From NCBI GenBank assembly GCA_018340375.1, contig JAFFJZ010000017.1, positions 186,001 to 250,000 on the forward strand: 64,000 nucleotides of DNA. Direction: 5' to 3'. This DNA is from Gonatopus flavifemur (lineage: Eukaryota; Arthropoda; Insecta; Hymenoptera; Dryinidae). Below, one piece after another: positions 46,845 through 59,772 of this stretch; the stretch's first letter is position 1, and the number at the start of each line of letters is the position of its first letter. The notes below the pieces were generated by a model, which saw only the letters and a program-made list of their open reading frames with translations, had not been told where the DNA came from and did no database searches. Position numbers and translations under genes: made by a program.

Positions 46845-49800
46845 GATGGCTGACTGCTTCGTCAACGGATTCAACCTAGGGTTATTGCAAGTATTGCAAA
46901 AGCGATATCGAGGCGCACAAAAAAGATCTCCTTATCCACGCGGAAACTAAAAAACAGCAAAACTTGTTGAGAGAATCAATCAGAGTGGCCACAGACCGGG
47001 AAAACCGGGAATTATCAGAGAATTGTATTTTACCGGGAATTACCAGGGAAAGTTCAGGAAATCTTCCAAGTGATCAGCGAATTTTTCATTTTCATAGAAA
47101 TCTTATGTTAAACGTTCTACTTTGATGATTTTTTTCATATAAGGGTCAGAATTTCTAAAATCAGCTCGAATTGAATTTTGATTCTCATAATTCAATGAAA
47201 TGTACCAAAAATGATATTGATATGAGCTCTTTATGTTAGAAATGAGTCTACCAAATGATTTAGTAAAATATTTTTTTTATTATAAAAATAGGAAACTTGA
47301 TTTACACTCAGTCCCCATGCGAACTAACTGGGAATTTACAGAAGGGTACTCACTAGAAGAATGGGGGATATATTGATTCTTCATATACAACCTGTATCCT
47401 GAACAGAAAACTTGCAATAAAATTCCGACATGTTGCGAGGACTAACTACCCTAACCGCACAATGTGTCTCTGGGACGTTTTCTGAACGTTCAGAAAACCT
47501 CTCCTACGTTCTATAAACCTTCCATAAACGTTCCAGTGGCACGTTGTGCTGTCTGGGTACAATTCGTAACAGCGGAAAAAGTATCCGGAAAGAAATGTTA
47601 CATTACAAATTACTATATTGCTAGAAAGTACGAGACAGACTTTCCTTCATGATGACATTTACTCCAGTACTTTCTGAAAAATTACTATATCCGATAGTAG
47701 AATATGCAAGGATCCTTCTGTATTATACTATCAGATACAGTAATTTTTCAGAGAGTACCGGAGTAAATGTCGGTGTGTTCATAATATAACATTTCTCTCA
47801 GTGTATAACTTCGTTTTAAAACCACATCCCTTCGTTTCAATGAATTAATGAGTTCAATCGATGTATGTATTTTTTTATTTGACTCAACATTTTTTTCAAA
47901 ACGACATTCAAACAAAGAGAAACGTCTAAAATTCTCAAAAATATAAACATCTGAATAATTTCAATCCACAGAATACTTTTCTACAGAAATATGTTTAGGA
48001 ATCGGAAACTATCTTTGAGATCCGAATTCAAAGCAGTGAATAAGATTATTCCTTTTCATTGTCATGAAAGGTGTTTTTATATCGACTGAAATTGTTATTG
48101 TTCCTGAAAACATTTGATAACTCAAAAAACGATGCTGAAATTAGCTCGAGGATGTAGCTCAAGTACAGGGCCGTGACATGACGGAGTAATATGAATTTTA
48201 AACTCCTGCTTATGAACACAAAAATCGGGCTACTTTCTCGGACTAATTTCAGCATCATTTCAAAATTGTTATATTTCTCCTCCTGATTCGCTTGAAAATA
48301 GAAAATAATAAGTACCTGCATTTTCTTTACAACTGGAATGAGATGCAAGTATTGATTATTTTTCATTTTATTCACTCCTACCTGAAAGAGATAGACACAG
48401 AAATTTAGGATCTATTAATATCTGTATAGAGAGAAATGAATGCCGTTGAGCTGTACTCTGAAAAAAAAACACTACTTCATATAAAAAAACCGTTTCTTCC
48501 AATAGAGACAGAGGTATATCCTCCCAATTTCATGTATATTTTATTGTATCGGTGACCATTTAATCGAATCGATAAAGCATATTTTGGAACAAAGAAATGT
48601 ACATTTAAATGAGAGAAATATTTCCTTTCCACTATTGGAAAGAATGATTTTTTTGTCTAAAGTAATTTTCTCTCACAAGTTTAGAATGAGATATTGAAAG
48701 CGAAAAACCTACCAGACAGCGCAAGAGTACTTAAAGAATTCAGAAGGATTCATTTGGCGTTTTGAATGGTCCCGTTATGTCTGCACCCAATGAACGCTTT
48801 GAGAATTTATTCCATTCAAAATTCAAACTGAATTTTCGATGAATTCTCTTTGAATATATGAGTTCATAAGCTGTTGATTTGGTGCAGCCATTAACGGAAG
48901 TTCATATGGAATTATAGCGTGCTGTTTGGACCTGTATGTTGAAATGAATGTTAATCGTTCAGCACATGATTCTCCAATTGACTATGTATAATATGATATC
49001 CGCAAAAAATACTGAGAAAGTTGAATTGTTTTTCATTTGGATTATTCTAGATCCAATCACTGATTTGTTTCCAATCAATAATTAGAACTTGAAGAGCATA
49101 TATCATTCAAGTTACACTGGGAAAAATATTTATTTATCCTCTCTTCGTAAAATTTATTTTTAGAAATCAAGTATTCAATTTGATACAGAAATTGATGATG
49201 TGTGGGGACTGAGTTCTTTATTTAGAAGATGAATTCATTTAGGGCAAGCATTATTATTTGATTTAATTGAATATTTCATCAATCCCCAAAAATTTACTAA
49301 GGAGAGAAGAAACATAAACTATTTATTTGGCGAGAAGGAATTTTTTCAGTGGATTTTAATATGGATACATATTCAAAACGATAATTACCAATGTTCAGTT
49401 TTATTCCAAATTTCATATAAAGAAATAGAAGAGCCTTCGAATCAATTGTGGGAATTCAAAGAAATCGTTTCTTCCGTCATAATTAGTGACATTAGAAAAC
49501 TAAACTCAGGGCATTAATGAGTACAAATGTGTATCACAGATTGATAAGGATTTGATGAAATATTTTCTGTGATGAATTAATAGACTTGTTCTGATCAAAG
49601 AATCTTTCTGTCAGTATGATATTTTCCTTGGTCCCCTTGAAATAATATTTTTTTCGTAGTACCTACACTGTAAAAAATATTCGTGAATTTCCAAGCAGAA
49701 AAGTATGGTGAAAAACTTACAGATTGGTAAATTTTCAAATTGTTTGGAAACTCACAAATTTCCTGTAAATTTCCAAACAATTTTCGTGATTTCCTAGAAA

Positions 49801-50814
49801 AGATTTGTCAATTGACAAAAATATGTTTGTGAACTTACCAAAAAATGTTAGGTAAAAAACTTCCAAACCTTTTTTTGGAAGTTTTTTTACAGGGTATATG
49901 CGTAATATCTCCATGAATTAGCTTTCATTGATAATGGTTTACTTGCAACAATTATATAATTATCTCAAATATAAGTCTCTACAGTTCCACCCGAATCGAA
50001 CCAATTCTTATATGGAAACCGAATAATCTTTCACTTCAAGAAATCTATTGCTATTCATATCCTGTGTTTCATTAATTCAAGCAAAGACATTATAACATCG
50101 AAGATCTTGTGACGGATATTTGCATTTTTTCAAAAATGATGTCTTCTGATTTTCTTCATCAACATCATGTCATAATATTTCGATTCCCGATTCTGGGGTA
50201 GTGGAATATTGTATACAGTCTCTATTGTATTGTACTGTATTTTTTGAACTATAGTTCAATTTTATTCATCATTAATTAAATGGATAATATGATTTCTTGA
50301 TGGGAAACATAAGAGGGATGTCGTATTTTTACTCTAGAACTGGAGAAAGACTCAGTGTACTTAAATGAGCCCAGATTATAGTGAATAACTTGCAAAAAAA
50401 GTTGAATACCGAAATAAATATCAGGGAAAAATGTGCGAATAGTCCTGGAAAACCTGGAAGTATCAGGGAATTTCGTCAGCCTTTTTTTGTGGTCACCCTG
50501 ATCAATAGAAATTGCTGCAACACCAAAAATCACATTGTTGGCAAAACAAACGATTAGTGAGAAAAGAAAAATAGCGGAGCTGAAACTTGCAGCATTTGTA
50601 GCTGAGCATTGTTCGATCATTTCTATTGATCATCTAGGCTAAATAGTTAAAGATTTAGATACCATATCAGAAACTTTAAAAGACATAGAATTACATAGAA
50701 CCAAATGTACAGCACTCATGAAGAATGTTATAGCTCCATGCATGTTGACAAATTTGATCAATGATATACGAGAGGAATATTATTCAGCCATATTTGATGA
50801 AAGTACCACTATTG
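46845..50814 (+). pseudogene. hAT-A transposase, N-half, interrupted (copy 2)
   Basis: Copy of 29770-33743 with the same stops and the same interrupting element. This is the copy that is continuous, across the CACTA-like insertion, with the C-half at 62999. Confidence 0.75.
46981..50500. mobile_element. 3.5-kb element with 6-bp TSD (copy 2)
   Basis: Copy of 29906-33429, flanked by ATCAAT at 46975-46980 and 50501-50506; contains the same internal fold-backs. Confidence 0.8.
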
Positions 50815-51257
50815 CCCATACAGCACTCAAAAATTCCAGTTGCGTATCAGGAACATATCATTGTTACAATTTCAACTGAAATGTATCATATATGTGTCTG
50901 ATACCAACCTCAATATTCCCGTTAGATATTAGGAACATATCATTGTTATATTCCATACACAATAGAACGGATATGTTTCCGATCACTGGATTTTGATATG
51001 CCATCTTCTGATTCCACAACTGAAATATAACAGAAAAGTATTGAGAATATGGAACTTGAAACGTAACAGTTGTGCATTTGATGATCATCAGATCAATACA
51101 AAAATATATACTAATGGATTCGTTGCCACGCTGCGACTGCGCATGACGACGCCATCACATACATCAAGATCGCGGAGCGTGCAGTCGCAGTCGTGCAGTC
51201 GTTCGTTTCGTACAGAAGAGTCAATCCGTACATTTCAAACTCAGGAAATCACGTACT

Positions 51258-51368
51258 GTTTTATAAATTCGCTCGTTCGTTCATCGTCCTGTCTTGCGGC
51301 ATGTGTAACACATTCATGTGTAAATGAACATTTACACAGTTTAAATTGATGCTCAAAATTCTGTAAGT
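51258..51368 (+). promoter_or_regulatory. TATA box and 5' splice site of CMC-like element (copy 2)
   Basis: Same TTTTATAAAT and GTAAGTG (51362) as in copy 1; here the downstream transposase gene is still attached, about 3.5 kb away, so a long first intron is implied. Confidence 0.4.
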
Positions 51369-52245
51369 GTTATTTTTTCAACTTTTGTGTTCATATATTC
51401 TTTCTAACCTAAAAATGTTGGTGCCCCAGGTCTTTATAGGATCGTATCGTATATTCATGCATTTATGAATGTATACCATGATGGATTGTATTTGAAATTC
51501 GATGTATTTCATGATTTTAAATTAGAAATATCTCTTGAATTAATTAATTTCTCTGATTAATCTCTGCAATTGATTTGGAAATAAGAGGATTCCATCAAAA
51601 ACATTGGTCTGAAATTTGTCGTTGCCAAAAAAACTCAAGATTCATTGACCTGTTCGGTTAAATTGATATATTTTGCACAGAAAAAATCAGGTTGTTCCAA
51701 GTGATTGGCAATGATCTTTTTCCAAATAAGTATGTTTTTTACATCACTACCGTATATATTTATTTTCAGTACAGATTTGCGTTTATATATACAATAATCT
51801 TCCTATAATAATCATCCGTATTCCCGTAACTTCATTTTTAGTTCAGATTCAAGCTTGTACATACAATAATTTTCATTTCTCACAACCATATCATCTCTTT
51901 AGGTATTTATTTCATTATTGTATCAAATAAGATTATTCAATGGAATTTTTGATAAAAACTTTTTGCCATGAAGTCCTGTTACATCAGAGACTGTTTCAGC
52001 AGATATGAAATGAAATTTATTTCTCAACTTCTCCAACTCGCAGGAGATATCAGTGGTACAATGACATCATCCAGATTTTTTCATGTCAGATTATTAAAAA
52101 ATACTACGTAAAATCATAATTTTGCTCTATTTGTCAAAATAAATGATTCCTGGTGCAATTAACTCTATAAAAATGATAGATTAAGCAAAAATTACATCAG
52201 AAGCACATTAGAAGAGGAAATCGCAATCCATCAGGACCATTGGAC

Positions 52246-52285
<40 letters not shown>

Positions 52286-53084
52286 GTGTCTTATGGTAGT
52301 ATTTTTTAGTGATCTTACATACAAAATGTAGCTAGTGCTACGTCATTGGTATTTCCGTGAAATGATATTTTAGTTTTCATGATTATGAAGACCAATTCAG
52401 TGTAAAATGCTCATTTGTACAGAATCAATCATATGAAATCGAGACCTAAAAGGGAAGAATGTTTCCTGGAATTCGACATTAATCTCTCAAATTTATAAAT
52501 TTTCGTCCGCATACTAGATATTAACGTACACCGTCAATATACTGGCCCGAACAATTCCCGTCGAAATTGTTCAACTTTGAAACGCCTTCGATACTTTTTC
52601 TGATATATCGATCAAACAAATTTAACAAATTTATGAAATTGCACTGATTCAAATTGCTCGTTGGGTTATTTGAAATGAGCTCTTCCTTTGATAAGAGTAT
52701 GTGATATGAATGCATAGCATGTGACAAAACATATGTTTTATTCACCAGTGAAAACCTAATGGGGAACTGAAACTGGAAAAACGGTAGAATATTTATTGTG
52801 AAAATATGTTTTGAATGCAAATTTTTCTGTGCATTAGTACAAATTCAGGTACTCTACTCTATCACTTCCCACACAACATTTTCTGTCTCAAGATATCTTA
52901 TAGAAAAGTTTGAGAATTCTTACGCGACATCAAAAGATATTTTTTAGGTTTCTTGAATTGTTTTTACTCAGACAAGATTCTTGAAAAATATTTAAAAGAT
53001 ATCTTTGAAGGAGTCTTTGAAGATACTTTCTGCACTGAAAGGATTCTGTACTGTAGATTACTACAGTTATTTTGCAATAATAGA

Positions 53085-53729
53085 TACTGAGAGTGAAAAC
53101 TTCCAGGAACAATCGAACCATTTAGCTGAATAGTCGCCATAGAATACTGAATTGATTTGAATAAACTTTCGATTCAATTAAATATTGATTCAATCATACA
53201 AATATTCAATAAGCTATAAAATGTTTTATCAATCGAAACCGATATTTAATTGATTTAATGAAAGTTTATTTGAATCAATTAAGTATTTGTTGAAACGAGT
53301 GATGTTGAATAGAACGCACTTCGCGTATAAGAGTGAGGACAAGATTTAATCGAGGTAAGGGTGCGGTTAATTAATCACACATGCCTTGTAATATTAACAA
53401 AACGTAACAAGGTTTATTGAGAACTATACATGTGTCTCAGTAACAAATTAAAACGTGCTAGTCTATAGCGGCGAGAGAACTGAGGTAACTCAGCTCTTGT
53501 TCGAAAAATTCGTTCGAAGAGGGGGTCATCCCCACACATAGCTAATTATCATATTTCGGCGAGACCGAATATCGCTTGCATCGATAACGTCGGTCACTAG
53601 TCTAATGGTGCGAATCTCACACCTAGCGCGGGGGAAGATGTTGGTTAGGCGCTGCTTTTCCAACAGTATTTTATGGCGGCTATTCAACTAAATGGTTTTA
53701 TTGTTCCCAAAAATTTTCTCTCTCAGTGG
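53085..53729. mobile_element. Fold-back CACTGAGAG element with solo LTR (copy 2)
   Basis: Copy of 36014-36658. Confidence 0.7.
53288..53665. repeat. Solo LTR (copy 2)
   Basis: Copy of 36217-36595, one base shorter in a G run, with GTATT at 53283-53287 and 53666-53670. Confidence 0.8.
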
Positions 53730-54861
53730 ACTATAATAACACTGTAACTGGAATTACTCAATGTTTATCCAGAAATACTTTGGATGCATTTCTTTTCACC
53801 AATGGGAAATTGTAATTCTTCTTCATTTTGTATCCAATTCTACCTTATTTGATTGAAATTTCAATCATTATCATAATAATATTTATCGAGATGTCAGGCC
53901 TGGCGAAACGTTTTCAGTCCGAGTGGGTGGTAGGGGAGAGGGGATGGGGGGAGTTATTCACTGCAAATATCGGAAAATTTCATTATTTTACTATTTTAAG
54001 CAATCATAAGATGAGTGTTCACCTATCTGACTGTAAATATTTTTTCACATTACATACAATTTATGCATGATTAATATAGTTTCTATATGAGTTCTATAAG
54101 TTTGAATGAAAATTGTATACAATTAGGATTGTTCCCATACTCGGCTAGTTTATTGATTTCCGTGTGGGTAATAAACCACTCAACCATTTTCCGTATGGGT
54201 AGTGCTCCCCACTTAACCCACATTATTCGCCGGGCCTGCGTGATGTCAGTATGGTCCACCTGTACAATATTGAATACATTCTGATTGCAATTTATACCAC
54301 AAAGTTTTCTTCTTGTGGTATCGCGTAAAATTTCTCAAACTTTTCTGAAAGATATCTCGAGACAAAAAATACTTCGTGGGTTACTTTATTCACTGAAAGA
54401 TTGGAGGAAAGGATGAGAGTAACAATTATATATTATCCCATCAATCGAGTGATTCAAACTGCTGTTCGACTGAGGTATGGGTGGAATGCTATGTAAACGA
54501 AGCTTGGAAGATCACTCGTCAGATAGAAGCAGCTTGTCACAAGCTCATTCAACAATTCATCGGCATTTGGATGTCATATTCGATTTTATCACCAGTTTCG
54601 GTTTGGTTTGAACATAACTCGCGTATAAAGACTCAGATAATGTTGGATTGAGATGTCAAAAATCAATGATGCAGTTAAAATGTAAGGAAATTGAATCTGT
54701 TCACAGAGAACGTTGTTCACTTCAAAGCATATGACTGGAAGTAAACTTATTTCCGAGTACGATTGGCACGAAATTGATTGTGATTAGAACTCAATATTTC
54801 AAATACCGAAACATTTGCACTGTCAAGTCATTACACGGATTCCGACATTGATGTGGAATTT

Positions 54862-57036
54862 ATGATGACGGGAAAAATGAAATTTTGTTATTTGTACTCC
54901 AGAAGACATCAGCGACGTTTAGTTCAGCAAGGAACCCAAAATGATTCGGATAACTGCAGTATTAATAGCATTGATGTTTCACTATCAGATCAGCAACTCG
55001 ATACACATCGTGAATTGGAAGAACAAACTAAGTATTTTGATACAAATCATACTGCTGAAGGTGATGAGGATTTTTTTCAAAGTCCCAGCCATTTGACGGA
55101 TGAGAATTCATTTGATCGTGATGGAATTCCAAATGACATGCCCTGTACTCTTGAACACATGTCTTTCGACGATCTTCATCCCGATGACTCCGATAATCTC
55201 TATTCTAGTGACTCTTATTTCGACTGTGATTCCAATAGTTCCTCTGACAACTTCTGCCTATCCCAAAATAATGACATCATTGAAGATTTAGGAAAAAATC
55301 GAACCAATTTCATGACTGAACTCAAACATTGGGCTATAAAATACAGAATTGCGTTGAATGCAATTGCTGCTTTGTTTCATATATTGATAAAGTATATACT
55401 ACAACTGTCATTTTTACCAAAAGATCCGAGAACTTTTTTGAAAACACCAAAGAAGTACAACATAACTGAAGTTGCAGGAGGTTTATCTTGGCATTATTGT
55501 CTGCACCATATCGTTGAACAAATAATAACGGAGTACCATGAACTGGGATGACCTGTAAAAGATATTAACCTACTTTTAAATGTGGATGGTTCACCGTTGT
55601 CGAGATCTACAAAAGATTCATTCTGACCCATTTTAGTGTCTGATACTATTTTGAAGAATGTTTACATGGTAGGCTGTTATTATGGTTATGATAAACCAAG
55701 TAGTGCAAACGATTATTTGAAGGAGTTTGTACAAGAATTAATGAATACGAGAGTATCCATTGCTGGTATAGTTTGTGATGCCCCGGCGAAATCCTTCATC
55801 TGGAATGTCAAAGGTCACAGTGGATATACCAGTTGCACAAAATGCACTATTCATGGAGAATATATCAATGACACCGTCTGTTTTGTGTACGAGCAATATG
55901 CAAATTCACTCCGAACTGATCAAGATTTTTTCAATCAGATAGATGCAGAGTACCATAAAGGTGACACCATTCTGAAAACAATTCCAAATTTGGAATTGGT
56001 GACCAAAGTTCCACTAGATTATATGCACCTAATTTGCTTAGGTGTCATGAAGAAACTATTGCTTTTATGGTTAAAAGGTCCTCTGTCAGTGCGTTTAAGT
56101 TCCAGGCACATACAGCAAATATAGGAGGGTTTAATCAGTTTTCGAAGAATGATTCCAAAAGAATTTGTAAGAAAACCTAGAGGCTTGAGTGATGTTAAAT
56201 TTTGGAGGGCAACAGAATTTCGTCTATTCTTATTGTACACCGGCCCTGTTGTCTTGAAATCAGTTCTACGCCAAGATATCTACTTGAATTTTTTAACTCT
56301 CCATGTAGCGACATCAATACTCATCAGTCCGACATTGACTCAAAACAAGAACACAATTTTGTATTCAGAACAACTCTTATCTCATTTTGTCAAATCCTTT
56401 CAAATAATTTATGGAAAAAAGTACATGTCTCATAATATCCACAATTTATTGCATCTCGCGGCTGATGTGAAAAATTTTGGGGCAGCTGATAATTTTAGTT
56501 CTTTTTGATTTGAAAATTACTTACAAATGTTGAAAAATATACTCCGAAAATCAGAAAAACCCTTGCAACAAGTCGCACAACGTTTCAGAGAAATGCAAGC
56601 CAATTCTCTCATGTTCTATTCTAAATCATCTGAAACTACTGGAATTTCTCTGGAAATCAAGCATACTTCTGGTCCTTTGCCACAGAATTTAATAAGAAAC
56701 CTTGTGATTCAATATAAAATCCTGCAAACTTCTTCATTTTATCTCAATTGTAAAGAAAACAAGAACAGTTACTGCTTGTTGGAAGACAGATCGGTAATTT
56801 GTGTGGAAAATATCATTCAAAATCAAAGTGGCCAGGTATTCCCAATTCGAGAAAAATGCAAGCTTATTGAAGAAGAATTATATAATTCACCTTGCTCATC
56901 GAAGAAATTGAATATCTTTATAATTCTTGAAGGAAGCAAAATATCTTCATGGCCTCTCACGGAAGTAGAAACAAAAATTTGGCTGTTAACAAACGACAAA
57001 GATCAGAACATTGTAATTCCCTTGAGACATATCTAA
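54862..57036 (+). pseudogene. CACTA/Tnp2-like transposase with four in-frame stops
   Basis: One reading frame runs from ATG 54862 to 57036 (about 725 codons) with no frameshift. It is broken by TGA 55549, TGA 55624, TAG 56122 and TGA 56506. It begins with an acidic, Ser-rich region (residues ~30-150). The core follows: LPKDPRTFLKTPKKYNI, NLLLNVDGSPLS, PILVSDTIL, VCDAPAKSFIWNVKGHSGY with a TSCTKC pair, LDYMHLICLGVMKKLL, then MSHNIHNLLHLAADV and FENYLQMLKNILRK. The D-x-PA...KGH.GY...C..C, DYMHL..LG and HN.HNL..L series parallels Tnp2-type transposases of CACTA elements; I infer CMC superfamily. The TGA at 55624 falls in an FWPIL motif where Trp is normal. Confidence 0.7.
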
Positions 57037-57751
57037 TCTATAAATTTCGTCACTCATATTCATCCATATATCTTGTACAAACGAATAACTATTCTCAAGA
57101 ATTTTCATAGAACAACACTTACGTTATGTATATCTCCATGTATGGAATATTCAAATATATCATGCAGTGGTAAAAATAGCTTACGGTAAATTCTATTATG
57201 GAGTGACAGAGATCTCATGAATCAAAATTCTACATGACTTACATCTTGAGAGCTTACTATTTTATCCTTGTTGTTCCGAGACTCCACTACTTTGAATAAC
57301 AAAAAAAATGTCAATTCCTGCCTGTAAATAGTTATCAATTGAGATATTTTCCCAAATGTAACTTTATAAGACTCTAAAGATGGGAAAATGTCTTCAATGG
57401 ATTTCAACTTGGAGAAAAATCAATCGGTTAACATGATGTTGGTAACCGGTGGAATTTCATAATTTATAACTAATATGAAGTCTTCAAATGACTACACGCT
57501 CGATGAATTTACTTGAAATTGAAGACGAATAGAGAACGAAAGGAATTGAATTTTTGCAGAAACTACATTTTTGCATCAAGATTGTGTGTGTTTTAGGTGA
57601 CAAAATATCTCTGAAATCTGTTTTCTTCTGTATAACTGAATGAAAAGAATTCCCAATATAAGGAAAGAGGTACGACAAACAATTTTCGCATAAGTTGAAC
57701 TTCCCGCACACATGAGATACTTTAATACATTACACATTTCGTTTCCAGATA
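57037..57751. other. Spacer between the two genes of the element
   Basis: AT-rich, no coding sequence supported. It ends in a CATTTCGTTTCCAG acceptor-like site (to 57748), so the downstream gene may have a non-coding first exon here or further upstream. Confidence 0.4.
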
Positions 57752-59772
57752 ATGGCTTACCACATTGTGGAACTATTTGATGGTTTCTCCCTAGTGCCGA
57801 CAAATTGGTTATCACCAAGTCGATCGACATGTTTTTACCCTGATGGTTATACTAATTCAACAACATATTACAAAGCAGTGGAAAAAGCGGAAGATCCAGA
57901 TTGAAAAAACTTGGCAGCCAAATGGACAATTTACGTTGTGAAGCGATATTTCGGATCCTCAGGTATTATGTAGTATGTCTTCCCTTTCCGTGCTTTACGA
58001 TGATTGTTGGAATCATATGAATATCTAAAAGTCATCGATACACTTTACTATGAAATTGAAATGAAACTGTCATAATCTTTGTAGATAAAATTGAAAGGGC
58101 GTTGCAAAAATTAAAATTGGCAGAACAGGCGTCGGATATTGATACAGCAGGTGAAGAAGAATCTAAATCCTCTCGTCACAGTAGACATATTCGTACATAC
58201 GATGAAAATCAGTCTAGTTCTGATGAGGAACCGAATCGTAAGCGATCGAAATCTCATAAGCTGGAAGACTCACCAAATGGAAACTTATTCGAATCAGCGG
58301 AACCAGTACCATCAGCATCAATAGCCAAACCCAAAGTATTAGCAACTCTTGAGTGCCCTACAATAAATGAAGAACAATTTGAAGTTCCTACATAACAGAG
58401 AAGGACATTTGTGGACCAGTAATAAATGCATCTCTTCCCACAAAATCAGCGATTGGAAAGTTACTTCCACCACGCTCACTACAACAACAGAAAAATGATG
58501 GGCGAAAAGTTCAGGTTGAAGCTACCAAAGTGAATTCTTCTTCCAGCGAAAAAGGTTAGTTATTTGGATCATTATGAAGAAACATTCAGTTAAATGAAAG
58601 TAAATTAAGATAAGAATTCCATCAATTCTAAACTGATTCCACATGAGGAAACAAGAGTCCTTGAAATGTGCGCGGAATGGGGTTCTTGGAGAATTTATTT
58701 CAAGTTTCATGGGAAGCTTCAGGAAGCTTATATTGGATCCTCCAAGAAGTATATTTGAATGACTTTTTAATTATTGTTTTTGAAGTCATTGAAGATCCAA
58801 AAAGAATAATTTTTTGCAACCTTTGCTGTGTGGGAATGGCTTACCTGAAATTGATATTTCTGAGACTTAGTATCTCTAATAAATGTGTAAATGTTCGAGT
58901 GAATTGTTGAATTTATGAAGCATTGAAAAATGAATGCATTTAATTTCAGAAATAATGTTGGAAGTATTACGCAAGCTGAATATTTTAACTGCTGACATGA
59001 GAGCACTAAAAGAAAAGTTGAACTCGTTTGATCATCCTTTTCCAAGTACATCTAACAATGAACAATGTGATTTCAAGTTGAGTAAGAAGAAATATGTTAA
59101 TGATAAAAAGATATATGCCGAAACAATAGAAGAGCTAGAGAATATGGAAGCTGCACTGGGAAACCATGAATTTCTTCAGGAAGTGGTAATATTATTGTAC
59201 TGCATTTGATATTATTTTAGAAAAAAAATTCGGGTCTTTGTTTGGATGTCCACCACATTATATTATTTCGATGAAACAATATTTTTAGGGAACAGCTCTC
59301 AGTACGATAGGTGATGTTGATCTAAAAAACATTACGAGAAACTTATTGTTTGAGCTTGTATCAAATGAGGTTGCTGCGATGTATAGTTGGGCTGGACGAG
59401 AAGAAAACCCATTCAAGGATTTAAATATAACAAAATTGATTTTAGGTAATAAATTCAAAGTATCTATTCACACGCTTATATTGTAGTAATCCTATGTGTA
59501 TTTTTCTTCATTCTTTCATGTATAGCTGTCGTACGTAGTCACAAACTAGATGTTAAAGATAGAAATGTGGAAGAAATAATTACCAAGTGGCTTGTACAAG
59601 CTCCATTAACATGCAAGCGGGACAGGTTTGTTCTTGATAGAAATTCACACTATTATACTGACAGAATTCGTTTAGAATCAAAATTTCCTCATACTGATTT
59701 TGTTTTTGCAGTGCGATATTGGTAAAAACATCAAAGGATAAGGAGAATGTAGAGCCTGCTAGTCAAAAATAA
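57752..59772 (+). pseudogene. DUF4806-type gene, six exons, lightly damaged
   Basis: Inferred exons: 57749-57962 (ATG 57752), 58085-58554, 58950-59185, 59289-59446, 59526-59625, 59712-59772 (TAA 59770). All introns are GT-AG with matching phase. Exon 1 has AYHIVELFDG and VPTNWL followed by C..YPDG, the usual N-terminus of these proteins. Exon 2 is Ser/Glu/Lys-rich with an RKRSKSHK basic patch. Exons 3-5 form the C-terminal domain: LEVLRKLNILTADMRALKEK (coiled coil), ETIEELENMEAALGNHEF, DLKNITRNLLFELVSNEVAAMYSW, and an EEIITKWLVQAPLTCKRD segment. I recognise this last domain as DUF4806, of unknown function. Damage: TGA 57902 at an expected Trp and a one-base shift near 58390. Confidence 0.7.

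Larger units (their letters stand above)
37796..54865 (+). repeat. 17.07-kb direct tandem duplication, copy 2
   Basis: Same start and end as copy 1. Copy 2 is the one joined to the rest of the CACTA-like transposase gene on the right, while copy 1 is the one joined to the rest of the DIRS/BEL block on the left, as expected for L-S-S-R tandem duplication. Confidence 0.95.

Noticed and set aside
55549..57904. Recoded TGA (selenocysteine or altered code)
   Set aside because: Stops include TAG and TAA elsewhere, occur in several decayed TE genes, and no element for recoding is visible; decay is simpler.
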